In this document: in pieces, positions 1-8,138 of the stretch
Numbering within the stretch: the stretch's first letter is position 1
Layout of the letters: each line of letters begins with the position of its first letter
Assembly: GCA_023663655.1 (NCBI GenBank)
Contig: JAMPGZ010000023.1
Coordinates: forward strand, 1-41,101
Direction: 5' to 3'
Source: Lachnospiraceae bacterium
Lineage (GTDB): Bacteria > Bacteroidota > Bacteroidia > Bacteroidales > Muribaculaceae
DNA length: 41,101 nt
The notes under the pieces: generated by a model
What the model was told of the DNA's origin: nothing
Seen by the model: the letters and a program-made list of their open reading frames with translations, nothing else
The model's database searches: none
Position numbers and translations under genes: made by a program

Positions 1-397
1 GCCCGAGAATTCGCTAAGTTTCAGGCTTGACCTGAAAGACTGCTTGAATTGGTCCATTAATCAATGTGCACAGACCACCAACACGAAGCCGTCGTCACGA
101 CCGGATGCGGGGATACGCATTCATTCCCCTTACGCTCCCAGGGCTCCGGACGACACACCCTCCTTTACATATCTAAGAGGGTGTTACAAAAAAAGAATTT
201 TATCCGTAATTGTAGGGAATACTCGGTTCGAGCGTCCGCCATAACGAATTGAATATCATGCATGGTATTCTGACGCACGAGCCGTGCGTCACTACATTTG
301 GATGATTCTGAAGCAACTTAAAATTGATAACTTCAATAATTTGAAAGGTAAATTATCACATGATGTGAAATGTTATCCTGTTTAGTAAGTTCTGGGT
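1..397. other. Gene-free region with several small hairpins
   Basis: No convincing coding sequence is seen; the two short open frames here (about 60 codons, overlapping in different frames) lack any recognisable motif. The stretch holds several inverted repeats: TTTCAGG/CCTGAAA (19-25/31-37), GGGGA/TCCCC (109-113/125-129), ACACCCTC/GAGGGTGT (155-162/177-184), a 20-base near-palindrome at 251-270 with one G-T wobble, and GACGCACG/CGTGCGTC (272-279/283-290). The last is the most stable but is not followed by a T-run on either strand, so it is not a standard terminator. It could be 3' sequence of an RNA or gene beginning upstream of the window. Confidence 0.45.
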
Positions 398-1486
398 TCA
401 GGGTTGCGATAGGTGGTCGCGCCAGGATGATGGGGTGATGCCTTCGCGCTGTTGGAATTGACGGCAGAAGTATGCAGATGTGGAGAATCCTGATTCTGTA
501 GCTATTTTTTCAATGGTCATCCCCTGATTTTCAGTCAGCAGTCTTTTTGCGTATTCCATGCGCATGGTGTTTATCCACTCTCTAAAGTTGCATTTGTATT
601 CCGAGTTTATGAATGCTGATATGTAAGAGCGATTGGTGGCTGCGGCAGTTGCCAGATCCTGCAATGTTACTCCAGGTTTCCGATAGTTTCCTTCTTCAAC
701 CCATTTAGCCACTGCCTGATGGAAAGTGTAGTTGACATCTTCCTTGTAGGTGTCGCACTGTTTTTCTGTGCAGTCTGCTACAATAGCCTCAATCTCTTCA
801 TAGTTGAGGATGTAGTTTTGCAATGAAGTGAATATGTAGATGAACATTATTATTCCGCATGACATGAAAACTGTGTTGCCCCATTGTGGAGCGAATGACA
901 GTATAGATCCGCATAGTCCGAAAAATATTATGCCGTAGGTGCTTTTGTGGAGCCATTTCACGAATGCGTCAATATTGTCGGCATAGTAATCATTGAGTTT
1001 GTTGACTGCTGCGTGGTATATTTTCAAGAAGCGGATGGCAATTGTACTCGCCGCCGCGAAAAACCATACCGATGCCACAATCAACATCACTGTGCGTAAA
1101 GTTCCTTGAAAAGCCAGAGCACCAGACCATGCGATGATGAGAAAGATGATGTATGGAATGAAGTCCCGTTTTAGCTGATGACGGGATATATAGGACTTGT
1201 CAAGAAGTGAACTGAATGACATTCCGAAGAGAATTCCTTCGATATAATAGTAGGATAATGGCAATGCTACAGCTACGTATGGCGATGTGACGCGCAGGTT
1301 GAATATTGAGAATTGTGCAATACACAGACCGAATATAATATATGCCGCCGCAAGGATTCTTCTCGAGCGTATATATATCTTGAACACCGGTCGGTCAGGA
1401 ACTCGGCAGCACAGCAGACATATTCCAAGAATAAGTGCTGTCACCCATCCGGCAAGAATCACCTCATGATATATCTCCTCAATCAT
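398..1486 (-). CDS. Membrane-anchored AraC-family transcriptional regulator
   Basis: A 362-residue protein with an N-terminal half made of about seven hydrophobic segments (residues about 8-235) and a C-terminal AraC-type DNA-binding domain (about 265-362). The C-terminal part shows the double helix-turn-helix pattern: VTLQDLATAAATNRSYISAF for the first helix pair and MTIEKIATESGFSTSAYFCR, then F..REGITPSSWR, for the second. Membrane-tethered AraC proteins of this build are common in Bacteroidetes and probably sense an envelope signal, but the ligand is unknown. It is divergent from the fimbrial operon starting near 1777, which makes that operon its likely target (inference). A -7 box at 1494-1501 lies so close to the ATG that the mRNA would have almost no leader. 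Confidence 0.88.
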   Translation of the reverse strand: MIEEIYHEVILAGWVTALILGICLLCCRVPDRPVFKIYIRSRRILAAAYIIFGLCIAQFSIFNLRVTSPYVAVALPLSYYYIEGILFGMSFSSLLDKSYISRHQLKRDFIPYIIFLIIAWSGALAFQGTLRTVMLIVASVWFFAAASTIAIRFLKIYHAAVNKLNDYYADNIDAFVKWLHKSTYGIIFFGLCGSILSFAPQWGNTVFMSCGIIMFIYIFTSLQNYILNYEEIEAIVADCTEKQCDTYKEDVNYTFHQAVAKWVEEGNYRKPGVTLQDLATAAATNRSYISAFINSEYKCNFREWINTMRMEYAKRLLTENQGMTIEKIATESGFSTSAYFCRQFQQREGITPSSWRDHLSQP

Positions 1487-1493
1487 AGTGTTG

Positions 1494-1501
1494 CAAAGTT
1501 A
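1494..1501 (-). promoter_or_regulatory. Bacteroidetes -7 promoter element for the AraC-type regulator
   Basis: On the minus strand this reads TAACTTTG, matching the TAnnTTTG -7 consensus of the primary sigma factor of Bacteroidetes. Only 7 bases separate it from the ATG at 1486, so transcription would start at or next to the start codon. No good TTTG -33 element is seen at the right distance. Confidence 0.5.
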
Positions 1502-1618
1502 ACCAAAATAGAAGTTTTGAAATAACAGTATTTTGGGGAATCTTTTGTAAAAGCGTAAAAAATGCATTTCAAAATCGTCAATTTACGTTTTTATAATGTA
1601 GTGATTGAGTTGATTATT

Positions 1619-1626
1619 TAATTTTG
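1619..1626 (+). promoter_or_regulatory. Candidate -7 promoter element of the fimbrial operon
   Basis: TAATTTTG fits TAnnTTTG. It lies 150 bases before the chosen ATG at 1777 and 70 bases before the first in-frame ATG at 1696. The -33 region is poor (ATTTACG), compatible with activation by the divergent AraC-type regulator, but this is inference. Confidence 0.4.
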
Positions 1627-1776
1627 CAATGAAAACGTGTGAAGGGCGGCAATCCATATATTCTATAACAGAAACTAATTTTTATAATCTATTTTGTGCT
1701 CCTATTCATCATGAAGATGCTTCAAGAACTTTCATGTAAGGTGTTTCGTGATACACGAAGCAAATTTGTTGCGGAT

Positions 1777-3027
1777 ATGAATATAGAGAGTCGCGTTAGG
1801 AGAACAACGATAGTGATTGTTGCAGCAATATTTCTTTGTATAAATCCGCAAAGGCTTGATGCCGGAGATGGCGGTTGGTATGCAGGAATTGATGGCGGTG
1901 TCCAGTTTGGATTTTCAACTTTGAGTAGTTTTGGCACCGGAAACTCTAAAGTTGGATATGCATTTGGTGCTTTTGTTGGTTATAGATTCAATCGGATTTT
2001 TTCTTCGGAGTTTTCTGCCGGGTGGGGAGAGATTGCCATGACTTCACGGCGTTGTTGTGTCAAGTCGGGTTATTGGCTCGGTGCTGGCGGCTCCACCTAT
2101 CTTACACCTGTAGCCGGTATGGCAGGTTCCTGTTATGACGATTTGAAAGGCAGAGTCAAAATGCAGGACTATGCTATACAGTTCAATACAAACATGATCA
2201 CTCTTTTTAATTCCGGATATGACGGGCCTTGGACGGCAGATATATCTCCGTTGGTTTCCCTAACCGGAACGTCAGCTAAAGTGAGCGGCGGTCAGGATAG
2301 GGCGGTCATTGTTAATGACGGCACAAAGTGGCATATTGGGCTTGGAATAAAAGCCGGGGCTTCTTGTGAAGTGACACGCAATATTAGGATTGGGGTTTAT
2401 TCCGGTGCAGTCTATCTCACAGGAAATCCTATTGACGGCGTGTCGGGGTTGCACCATCATGCTGATTTTGTATGGGAAAGCAGCGTGACTGTTGGATGGT
2501 CATTCGGAAAATCACCAAAGAAGCGGACTTTGGAGTCAGAAGACATTCATGATAAATATTCCGGAGGTATCATTCATCCTGTGTTACCGAAGGAGGATGC
2601 AAGAGCTGTTGAAACTGATGTAATCACTCAGGATGATGACGGATTGGATGAGTTTCAGGAATCTTCTGTCATTGAAGTGATGGAGGCTGGTAAGTGGGTG
2701 TCATCAAAGTTACCGATTATATATTTTTCATTTAACAATATTACAATTTCGGGAAGCGAGATTGCGAAATTGGATGAAATAGCTTTGTTTCTTCAGGAAA
2801 ATCCGGATACTTATGTGAGGATTGAAGGTTGGTGTGACAATATCGGAACGCAGAGGGTGAATATGCGAATATCGCGTCTACGTGCTGAAACTGTCAAAAA
2901 TAAGCTTGTGAAAAGGGGGATTCAGGAGGCTCGAATGTCCATACATGGCAATGGGATCGATATGATAGAGCAAGAACGTGGAAAGGCGAGGAGAGTTGAG
3001 GTTATTGTCATACTGAAAGAGGAATAG
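1777..3027 (+). CDS. Outer-membrane beta-barrel protein with C-terminal OmpA domain
   Basis: A protein of 416 residues from the chosen start. Residues 1-29 form a signal peptide (RVRR, then a hydrophobic core, ending near LDAG). Residues about 33-245 are a Gly/aromatic-rich porin-type barrel (GWYAGIDGGVQFGF, VGYAFGAFVGYRF, VTVGWSFGK). After an acidic linker, residues about 311-416 are an OmpA-like peptidoglycan-binding domain (YVRIEGWCDNIGTQRVNMRI.RLRAETVKNKL). The frame stays open upstream to ATGs at 1711 and 1696; 1777 is preferred because it puts the signal peptide at the N-terminus. It heads an operon with three fimbrillin-type lipoproteins, only 4 bases from the next gene. Bacteroidetes fimbrial loci often include OmpA or barrel proteins, so a role in anchoring or assembling the fimbria is likely. 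Confidence 0.82.
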   Translation: MNIESRVRRTTIVIVAAIFLCINPQRLDAGDGGWYAGIDGGVQFGFSTLSSFGTGNSKVGYAFGAFVGYRFNRIFSSEFSAGWGEIAMTSRRCCVKSGYWLGAGGSTYLTPVAGMAGSCYDDLKGRVKMQDYAIQFNTNMITLFNSGYDGPWTADISPLVSLTGTSAKVSGGQDRAVIVNDGTKWHIGLGIKAGASCEVTRNIRIGVYSGAVYLTGNPIDGVSGLHHHADFVWESSVTVGWSFGKSPKKRTLESEDIHDKYSGGIIHPVLPKEDARAVETDVITQDDDGLDEFQESSVIEVMEAGKWVSSKLPIIYFSFNNITISGSEIAKLDEIALFLQENPDTYVRIEGWCDNIGTQRVNMRISRLRAETVKNKLVKRGIQEARMSIHGNGIDMIEQERGKARRVEVIVILKEE

Positions 3028-3031
3028 AGGC

Positions 3032-4342
3032 ATGAGAAATCTGTGGAGTATGGCATTGATGTTCTGGGCGCTTATTTTGGCGAGTTGCAGCTATTCAGTT
3101 CATGAAGACGGCAATGGACTGGTCGTGGGTCTTGACAACCACGATTGTCAAGATAAGGAATTGTCGGGTGTGACAATCGGAGTGTTTGCGGCAGGAGGTG
3201 ATATTGTGGGGTATTATCATTTTACCGATGCTGCTGACCTTGCGTCAGAGGTGCTTCAACTCGAAGCCGGAAATTATACCATAATGGCGGTGATAAATGC
3301 CGATATGAGCGAGGCTCCGTGCTCTTCCCTGCTTATGCTTCAGGAATGGCTTTTACAGAAATATGGTGACGATGAAGATATGGTGTCGGGGATGGCGATT
3401 GCTGATGTCGGTGTCGCGGGTATCACTCGTGTGTCGGTGCCGTTGGCGAAAGGTGTGTTTGCCATGGCGCCATTGCGATTGATGTTCACGCTGCCCGGCA
3501 CGGTCTTGCCCGATTATGAGATGAACTCCCGCAGTGTGAGTGGCGGATTTATGCTCAGAAGTGTTGTTGAGCTTATTGATCAAGAGAATGGTGAAGTGTC
3601 TTTGCGCAGGGAGTTGAATCCTATGCCGATGTCCGATGGACGCTATCTTGTGGAGATTGATGCTCCATGTGGCTCATACGGGTTAAGGCTATGGGCAGAC
3701 CATACTCTTCCCGATCAGCCATTGGGCGACCATTTATATGACACCGGTAATCTCGCTATGGTGTCGCTGTTGACCGAGCCTTATCAAGCCGGTGCTTCGT
3801 TGCGTGATGCTGCCTACCATTTCAGTCATATCACGCATGGCGCCGATGGCACTCAGCTTGAAATGGCACTTACAAGACCGGTGGCGAAATATCGTATTAT
3901 AGCCGTTGACGTGAAGCGATATGAAGAAATGCGGTCTAAATCGCCCGAGAGGTATCCTCCGGTTGGCGAACTTTTGATAGAGGTGCGTTATGAATACTTT
4001 TTCCCATCGGCATTTAATGTATCAACTGGAAAACCTTCCGACTCGGTGACCGGTGTTTTCTATTGTTCAACAGCTTGCGATGCGGTGGGATTTGCTCCTG
4101 AAGATGCGGTGATGATAGCTCATGATTGTGTGTTGACCAATGGTTCTGATTCATTTGTATCGCTCACGTTGATTGTTAAGGATAAACTTGGGGCTGTGGT
4201 CAGCTCATCGTCGGGGGTAAAGGTGGAGTATCGGCGTGGTCATCTGACTACTATAAAAGGAGGATTTCTTACTGCGGGTCATTCTTCCGGTGGTGTAATT
4301 GTAGATACTGAATGGGAGGATGACATAATAATAGAATTCTGA
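3032..4342 (+). CDS. Fimbrillin-like lipoprotein, two-domain (anchor or accessory fimbrial subunit)
   Basis: A 436-residue protein with a type II signal peptide and lipobox LASC (Cys19). The body appears to have two beta-rich fimbrillin-type domains. Residues about 45-270 carry the pattern GVTIGVFAAGGDIVGYYHF, then a LEAGNYTIMAVINAD strand, then LRLMFTLPG; residues about 280-436 carry ALTRPVAKYRIIAVDV, with a C-terminal W-E-D-D-I-I-I-E-F strand. The first half resembles DUF5119-like fimbrial accessory lipoproteins, but I cannot assign a Pfam family with certainty. It sits between the OmpA-type barrel protein and two DUF6562-type fimbrillins, so a base or anchor subunit is likely. An Arg at NSRSVSG could be a maturation site, as in other Bacteroidetes fimbrillins. 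Confidence 0.68.
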   Translation: MRNLWSMALMFWALILASCSYSVHEDGNGLVVGLDNHDCQDKELSGVTIGVFAAGGDIVGYYHFTDAADLASEVLQLEAGNYTIMAVINADMSEAPCSSLLMLQEWLLQKYGDDEDMVSGMAIADVGVAGITRVSVPLAKGVFAMAPLRLMFTLPGTVLPDYEMNSRSVSGGFMLRSVVELIDQENGEVSLRRELNPMPMSDGRYLVEIDAPCGSYGLRLWADHTLPDQPLGDHLYDTGNLAMVSLLTEPYQAGASLRDAAYHFSHITHGADGTQLEMALTRPVAKYRIIAVDVKRYEEMRSKSPERYPPVGELLIEVRYEYFFPSAFNVSTGKPSDSVTGVFYCSTACDAVGFAPEDAVMIAHDCVLTNGSDSFVSLTLIVKDKLGAVVSSSSGVKVEYRRGHLTTIKGGFLTAGHSSGGVIVDTEWEDDIIIEF

Positions 4343-4372
4343 AAGATCAAATAAATCAATAATTTATAAGTA

Positions 4373-5344
4373 ATGAAAAAGTCAATCATTTATTTTATGC
4401 TTTGTGCCGTGGGGTGTGCTGCCGCATCATGCAGCCGGTCCGATGAACCTTCGGCGGAATCTGATTTTGATTCGGCAGGCATTAGCGTGAGGGTAACAGC
4501 CGACAAGATAACGAATTCCCGTGCACATGACATGAACAGTACCGATCCAAAACCCGGATATTGTGTGATGCAGATTTATGTAATCGGTGACAATGGCACG
4601 CTCTCGATTCCCGACATTGACGGCAATGGACGGTATAGTGCGGATTTCAATGAAGCGGGAGTGTGCAGTTTTGAGATTAAGGATCTTGACCGGAAACAGA
4701 ATTACCGTTTCGCTTTTTGGGCGGCTGAAAATGGCGCTACTCCTGAAAGCGGTGTTGTCACCGACACTCAGGAGGCAGTTAAGACTCTTTCCGATCTTAA
4801 ATTTGACGATATAGTGCTGTCTCCGGGATTTTTGGCTTTCTCGGGCTATAAGGATGTCATGCCCGTCGATGGCGAGGAGATTCCGGTGACATTAAGTCAT
4901 GTGGTGGCCCGAATAGATTTCGAGCACACCGGTGCTGCTCCGCTTTCTGCCGGAGATAGGTTGAGTTGGTCTATGGAGTATTCCGGTTTCTCGTTTGATG
5001 CATCTACAGGATTGCTTGAAAATCTTTCAGAGACAATGCTTAATGCCGCAATGGCATCGCAGAATGTGGATACCGACCATCTTTCAGGTAAGGTGATGAC
5101 AACCTATGTGATGGTTCCCGGTGGCGATAATGCCCAGTTGGTCAATCTGGAAGTGAATTATGAGAAGAATGGCGGAGCTATGGGTTCAACGCCACTCATC
5201 TTGTCAAATGTTCCTGTTAAAGCCAATTGCCGCACTATAATCCGTGGTGATTTCAGCAAGCTCTATAATGGAGTACAGCAGGAATTCTCTGCTGAGCTGG
5301 AGAAAGAATGGGAGGATGATAATAACGAAATAATACCCGAATAA
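4373..5344 (+). CDS. DUF6562-type fimbrillin lipoprotein (probable major subunit)
   Basis: A 323-residue lipoprotein with lipobox AASC (Cys20). After a short acidic linker the mature part shows a candidate Arg processing site (NSRAHD, about 45 residues in). It then has the DUF6562/Mfa-type fold landmarks: Y.FAFWAAENG, LSHVVARIDFEHTG, TYVMVPGG, and near the C-terminus SNVPVKANCRTIIRGDFS, followed by a final W-E-D-D strand. In this superfamily, lipidated subunits are exported and polymerise by donor-strand exchange after proteolytic trimming. It is 30 bases downstream of the accessory lipoprotein gene and 2 bases upstream of the LRR-carrying fimbrillin. The single-domain size fits a shaft subunit, which is an inference. 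Confidence 0.75.
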   Translation: MKKSIIYFMLCAVGCAAASCSRSDEPSAESDFDSAGISVRVTADKITNSRAHDMNSTDPKPGYCVMQIYVIGDNGTLSIPDIDGNGRYSADFNEAGVCSFEIKDLDRKQNYRFAFWAAENGATPESGVVTDTQEAVKTLSDLKFDDIVLSPGFLAFSGYKDVMPVDGEEIPVTLSHVVARIDFEHTGAAPLSAGDRLSWSMEYSGFSFDASTGLLENLSETMLNAAMASQNVDTDHLSGKVMTTYVMVPGGDNAQLVNLEVNYEKNGGAMGSTPLILSNVPVKANCRTIIRGDFSKLYNGVQQEFSAELEKEWEDDNNEIIPE

Positions 5345-5346
5345 TC

Positions 5347-7194
5347 ATGAAACATCTATCAATATCAATAATAATTTTTCTGTCGGCTCTTGCATTTGCA
5401 TCATGCAGCAGTGAGGATATGCCCGCCGGAGCACAAAACGGACTTGTCACCATAGAGGCGAGTATTGATCGTGCGATGATTTCGCGTGCGAGTGTAGATG
5501 ATACGGATGAAACTCCTACGCGAGCCAATCTATATTATAAGGAGAGTTCTGCGTCACCATTATTAGACGCTTCTTGGACAGAAAGATCTATGAAGCAAAG
5601 TGGCGACAAGTACACATTGGACATTGAACTTGACAAGAACAAAACCTATGATATTGTGGTTTGGGCAGATAATGACGGGTTGAACAAATTCTGGCCCTGC
5701 CGGTCTCACAGTGTAGTGCAGAAGAAATCTTCCATAGCTTTCTGTGGACGCATACTGAATTTTAAGCCATCGGAAAGTGCGGCAACTGTCGTGCTTAAGC
5801 ACGTGGTGGCTAAATTGGTTGTCAATGAAACCGGCACACTTAATACCGGTGACAAGGTAAAAGTGTCATTCTATAATAAGCGGTATAACTACAATCCGTA
5901 TGATGGCTCGTACACCCTTGACTCCGAAGCTGAGGAGCCGGTTATTATGGAAAAAACGGTAACAGAAACTGCAAACAGGACCGGAAACCTGTTCACGTAT
6001 TACTATCTTGTGCCACCGGCTGACAGCGATGTCGCAGAGCCTCAGGAGGTGACTTTGAGCTATTACCGTGCAGACAAAGACCGTAATTGCGAGAAGGTTA
6101 TTTCCAATGTGCCTTTCCATGCCAACCGTCGCACGGTAATCACAGGCTCGTTCAGGAATCTCGATCAATATGCCGACTTATCGTTCAGCGTGACCACCGA
6201 CGACAATTGGGCTGAGGGTACAGTAGAGAAATTTCCGCTGTCTTATACGAAAGGTGAAGATGGTGATATTTCTGAATTTCTTGAAAGGAAGATTGGCACA
6301 CAACAAAATTTGACATTGCCTGTCTATGGCGAGATGACTCTTGAAGATCTTAATGCGTTCAGAGATTTCTTAAAGTCTGATGCGCTTGGAAAGGACGCTC
6401 AGTTGACTCTTGATTTCAGCAATGCGACTTTCGCAGGCAACGAAGTGCCCAACAGAGCATTTGATGGTGGAGATAAATATAGTTCAGAAACTAACATCTC
6501 CGGATTAAAAGCGATTGTGTTGCCTGAGAGCGTAACAAAAATTGCTGCCTCATCTGCTTTTAGGAGCTGTGTCAATCTTGAAAGCATTAATTTGGATAAA
6601 CTTGTGATGATTGCTCCGTTCAGTTTTCAATATTGTTCGAAACTTAACTCGATTGATTTGTCCAATTGTAATGAAATATATGACTACGCATTTCAAAATT
6701 GCACGAGTCTTTCGGATGTAATCTATCCTATCGTAGATTGCAATATAGGTTCTCGAGCCTTTTCTTATACCGCTTTGTCTGGCGCGATAGTGTTGGGAGA
6801 TAATATAACTCTTAAAGGCAATGGAAGTGCTTTCGGATGGAATTCAGCAATAACATCAATAAATGTGATGGCTCCGATTGATGGTACTCAGGCATTCAGT
6901 AGTCTGTATCATGCAAGGGAAATCATTATACGTGGAGAAAAAGTGAATTTTGGCAAAAGGTGTTTCTTTAATTGTTCCGATCTCGAGGTGATTGACTTGT
7001 CGGAAAGTAGCGGGTTGCCTGAATGGAAAGCTACTGCGGAAGAGGTTTTTGAAGGTATTATCAATAAAACTCCGGATAAAATTGCTAAGATGACCGTATA
7101 TGTCAAAAATTCTGAAATGCAAGAAGCGTTTGCTGCTGATGAGAATTGGATCTCTGCCGGTTTCAAACCGGAGCAATTTGTTGTTAAAGAATAA
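5347..7194 (+). CDS. Fimbrillin-LRR fusion lipoprotein (probable fimbrial tip adhesin)
   Basis: A 615-residue lipoprotein (lipobox FASC, Cys20) whose two halves belong to different families. Residues about 30-275 are a DUF6562-type fimbrillin module very like the preceding protein: YDIVVWADNDG, LKHVVAKLVVNETG, YYLVPPAD, SNVPFHANRRTVITGSFRNL. Residues about 345-600 are BspA-type (LRR_5) leucine-rich repeats, recognisable from units such as FRSCVNLESINLDKL, FQYCSKLNSIDLSNCN and FQNCTSLSDVIYP. Tip subunits of Bacteroidetes fimbriae typically replace the polymerising C-terminus with a binding domain, which suits the last gene of this operon. BspA-type repeats are known to bind host proteins and other bacteria. 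The specific partner is unknown. Confidence 0.78.
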   Translation: MKHLSISIIIFLSALAFASCSSEDMPAGAQNGLVTIEASIDRAMISRASVDDTDETPTRANLYYKESSASPLLDASWTERSMKQSGDKYTLDIELDKNKTYDIVVWADNDGLNKFWPCRSHSVVQKKSSIAFCGRILNFKPSESAATVVLKHVVAKLVVNETGTLNTGDKVKVSFYNKRYNYNPYDGSYTLDSEAEEPVIMEKTVTETANRTGNLFTYYYLVPPADSDVAEPQEVTLSYYRADKDRNCEKVISNVPFHANRRTVITGSFRNLDQYADLSFSVTTDDNWAEGTVEKFPLSYTKGEDGDISEFLERKIGTQQNLTLPVYGEMTLEDLNAFRDFLKSDALGKDAQLTLDFSNATFAGNEVPNRAFDGGDKYSSETNISGLKAIVLPESVTKIAASSAFRSCVNLESINLDKLVMIAPFSFQYCSKLNSIDLSNCNEIYDYAFQNCTSLSDVIYPIVDCNIGSRAFSYTALSGAIVLGDNITLKGNGSAFGWNSAITSINVMAPIDGTQAFSSLYHAREIIIRGEKVNFGKRCFFNCSDLEVIDLSESSGLPEWKATAEEVFEGIINKTPDKIAKMTVYVKNSEMQEAFAADENWISAGFKPEQFVVKE

Positions 7195-7222
7195 TCGTAC
7201 CGTGTTCTTTCCCGACAAAAAT

Positions 7223-7261
7223 AATATCCGCATCACGGGAGTTAGCCCGGATGCGGATATT
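7223..7261. terminator. Bidirectional terminator hairpin between convergent genes
   Basis: A perfect 12-base stem (AATATCCGCATC at 7223-7234, complement at 7250-7261) is extended by CGGG/CCCG (7236-7239/7246-7249) with one bulged A and a 6-base loop. It lies between the ends of the LRR fimbrillin gene and the small barrel protein gene, which converge here. T-rich runs are weak on both sides. Confidence 0.7.
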
Positions 7262-7308
7262 GCTATATTAATCTCCTTATCTTATGTGAATTCGGGAATG
7301 GTCGCGGA

Positions 7309-7974
7309 TCAGAAGTTGTAGCCGAGGGTGAATGACACGCGGTTTTCGTGGAATTTGGTGTCGGACTCGTCCATCATGTTGCACATTCCGAGTGATCCGC
7401 TTACGCCAAAGTAGAGTTTCTGGTATGTCACGCCGGCACCGATGCCCCAAAGCACGTCCACGCGCTTCATGCCTCCCTCGTCGCTGTATAGGTCGCCGGA
7501 AAAGTCAAGATTGCGTCCCGATACTTTCTCTTTTGCCGAGAATCCTATTTCAAGTTCCGGTCCGGTGAATAGATGCACCTTTATCTCGGGAGTGAAATCG
7601 AAATGGTAGCCCGCCATCACCGGGATGTGCATACCGAATTTACGTACGGAGCAGCTGTTCACATCTTCACCGGCGAAGTCTAAATATTTGTCTTTGACTG
7701 AGTAGGTGTTGTAATAAAGTTTCAATCCCGGTTCTACATAGAAGTTTGCCACAACGGGGATATTGTAGATACCTCCGAACTCGATACCTCCGCCGTTTTT
7801 GAATATTCCTACGCCTATGCCATCCTCAGAAACCTCTCCGGGACAGGTGACTTCTCCGGCTACACGGATTCCGAAATAGGGGCGATTGTCAGGATTGTTG
7901 AGCACTGTGTCTTGAGCTGCCGCGCTGCCGGTGATGGCTAATGCCGCGATCATGGAAATTAAGAGCTTTTTCAT
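7309..7974 (-). CDS. Small outer-membrane beta-barrel protein
   Basis: A 221-residue protein with a clear signal peptide (MKKLLISMIAALAITGSAAA, cleavage before QDT). It ends with the aromatic residue typical of outer-membrane barrels (SFTLGYNF). The alternating strand pattern (YFGIRVAGEV, GIFKNGGGIEFGGIYNI, FYVEPGLKLYYNTY, MHIPVMAGYHFDF, VHLFTGPELEIGF, LWGIGAGVTYQKLYFGVSGSLG) fits the eight-stranded PorT/OMP_b-brl_2 class. Such proteins are abundant in Bacteroidetes and the individual function cannot be told from sequence. It is monocistronic with its own -7 box at 7997-8004. Confidence 0.78.
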   Translation of the reverse strand: MKKLLISMIAALAITGSAAAQDTVLNNPDNRPYFGIRVAGEVTCPGEVSEDGIGVGIFKNGGGIEFGGIYNIPVVANFYVEPGLKLYYNTYSVKDKYLDFAGEDVNSCSVRKFGMHIPVMAGYHFDFTPEIKVHLFTGPELEIGFSAKEKVSGRNLDFSGDLYSDEGGMKRVDVLWGIGAGVTYQKLYFGVSGSLGMCNMMDESDTKFHENRVSFTLGYNF

Positions 7975-7996
7975 ACGATTAAAGTTTGAATTTCCG

Positions 7997-8004
7997 CAAA
8001 TATA
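7997..8004 (-). promoter_or_regulatory. -7 promoter element for the small barrel protein
   Basis: The minus strand reads TATATTTG, a match to TAnnTTTG, followed by C as is common. It lies 22 bases upstream of the ATG at 7974. No clear -33 TTTG is visible. Confidence 0.5.
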
Positions 8005-8071
8005 AGAAAATCCTCGGTATAGTATTGTAATAGCAGCATTAAAATCGCATGAATGTATTGATAAATATGAA

Positions 8072-8110
8072 ATCCGGAGATAGCACGATGTCAGCGTGTC
8101 ATCTCCGGAT
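8072..8110 (-). terminator. Terminator hairpin downstream of hcp
   Basis: ATCCGGAGAT (8072-8081) pairs perfectly with ATCTCCGGAT (8101-8110), and an inner CACG/CGTG stem (8084-8087/8095-8098) extends it. It begins 28 bases after the hcp stop codon in the direction of transcription. The following minus-strand sequence is T/A-rich but lacks a long uninterrupted T-run. Confidence 0.65.
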
Positions 8111-8138
8111 GAAGTATCAGAGTAGGTGTTTAAGCCAA

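Noticed and set aside
205-235. tRNA-like T-arm sequence (GGTTCGAGCGTCCGCC)
   Set aside because: The flanking bases do not pair into a T-stem and no acceptor, D or anticodon arms can be found.
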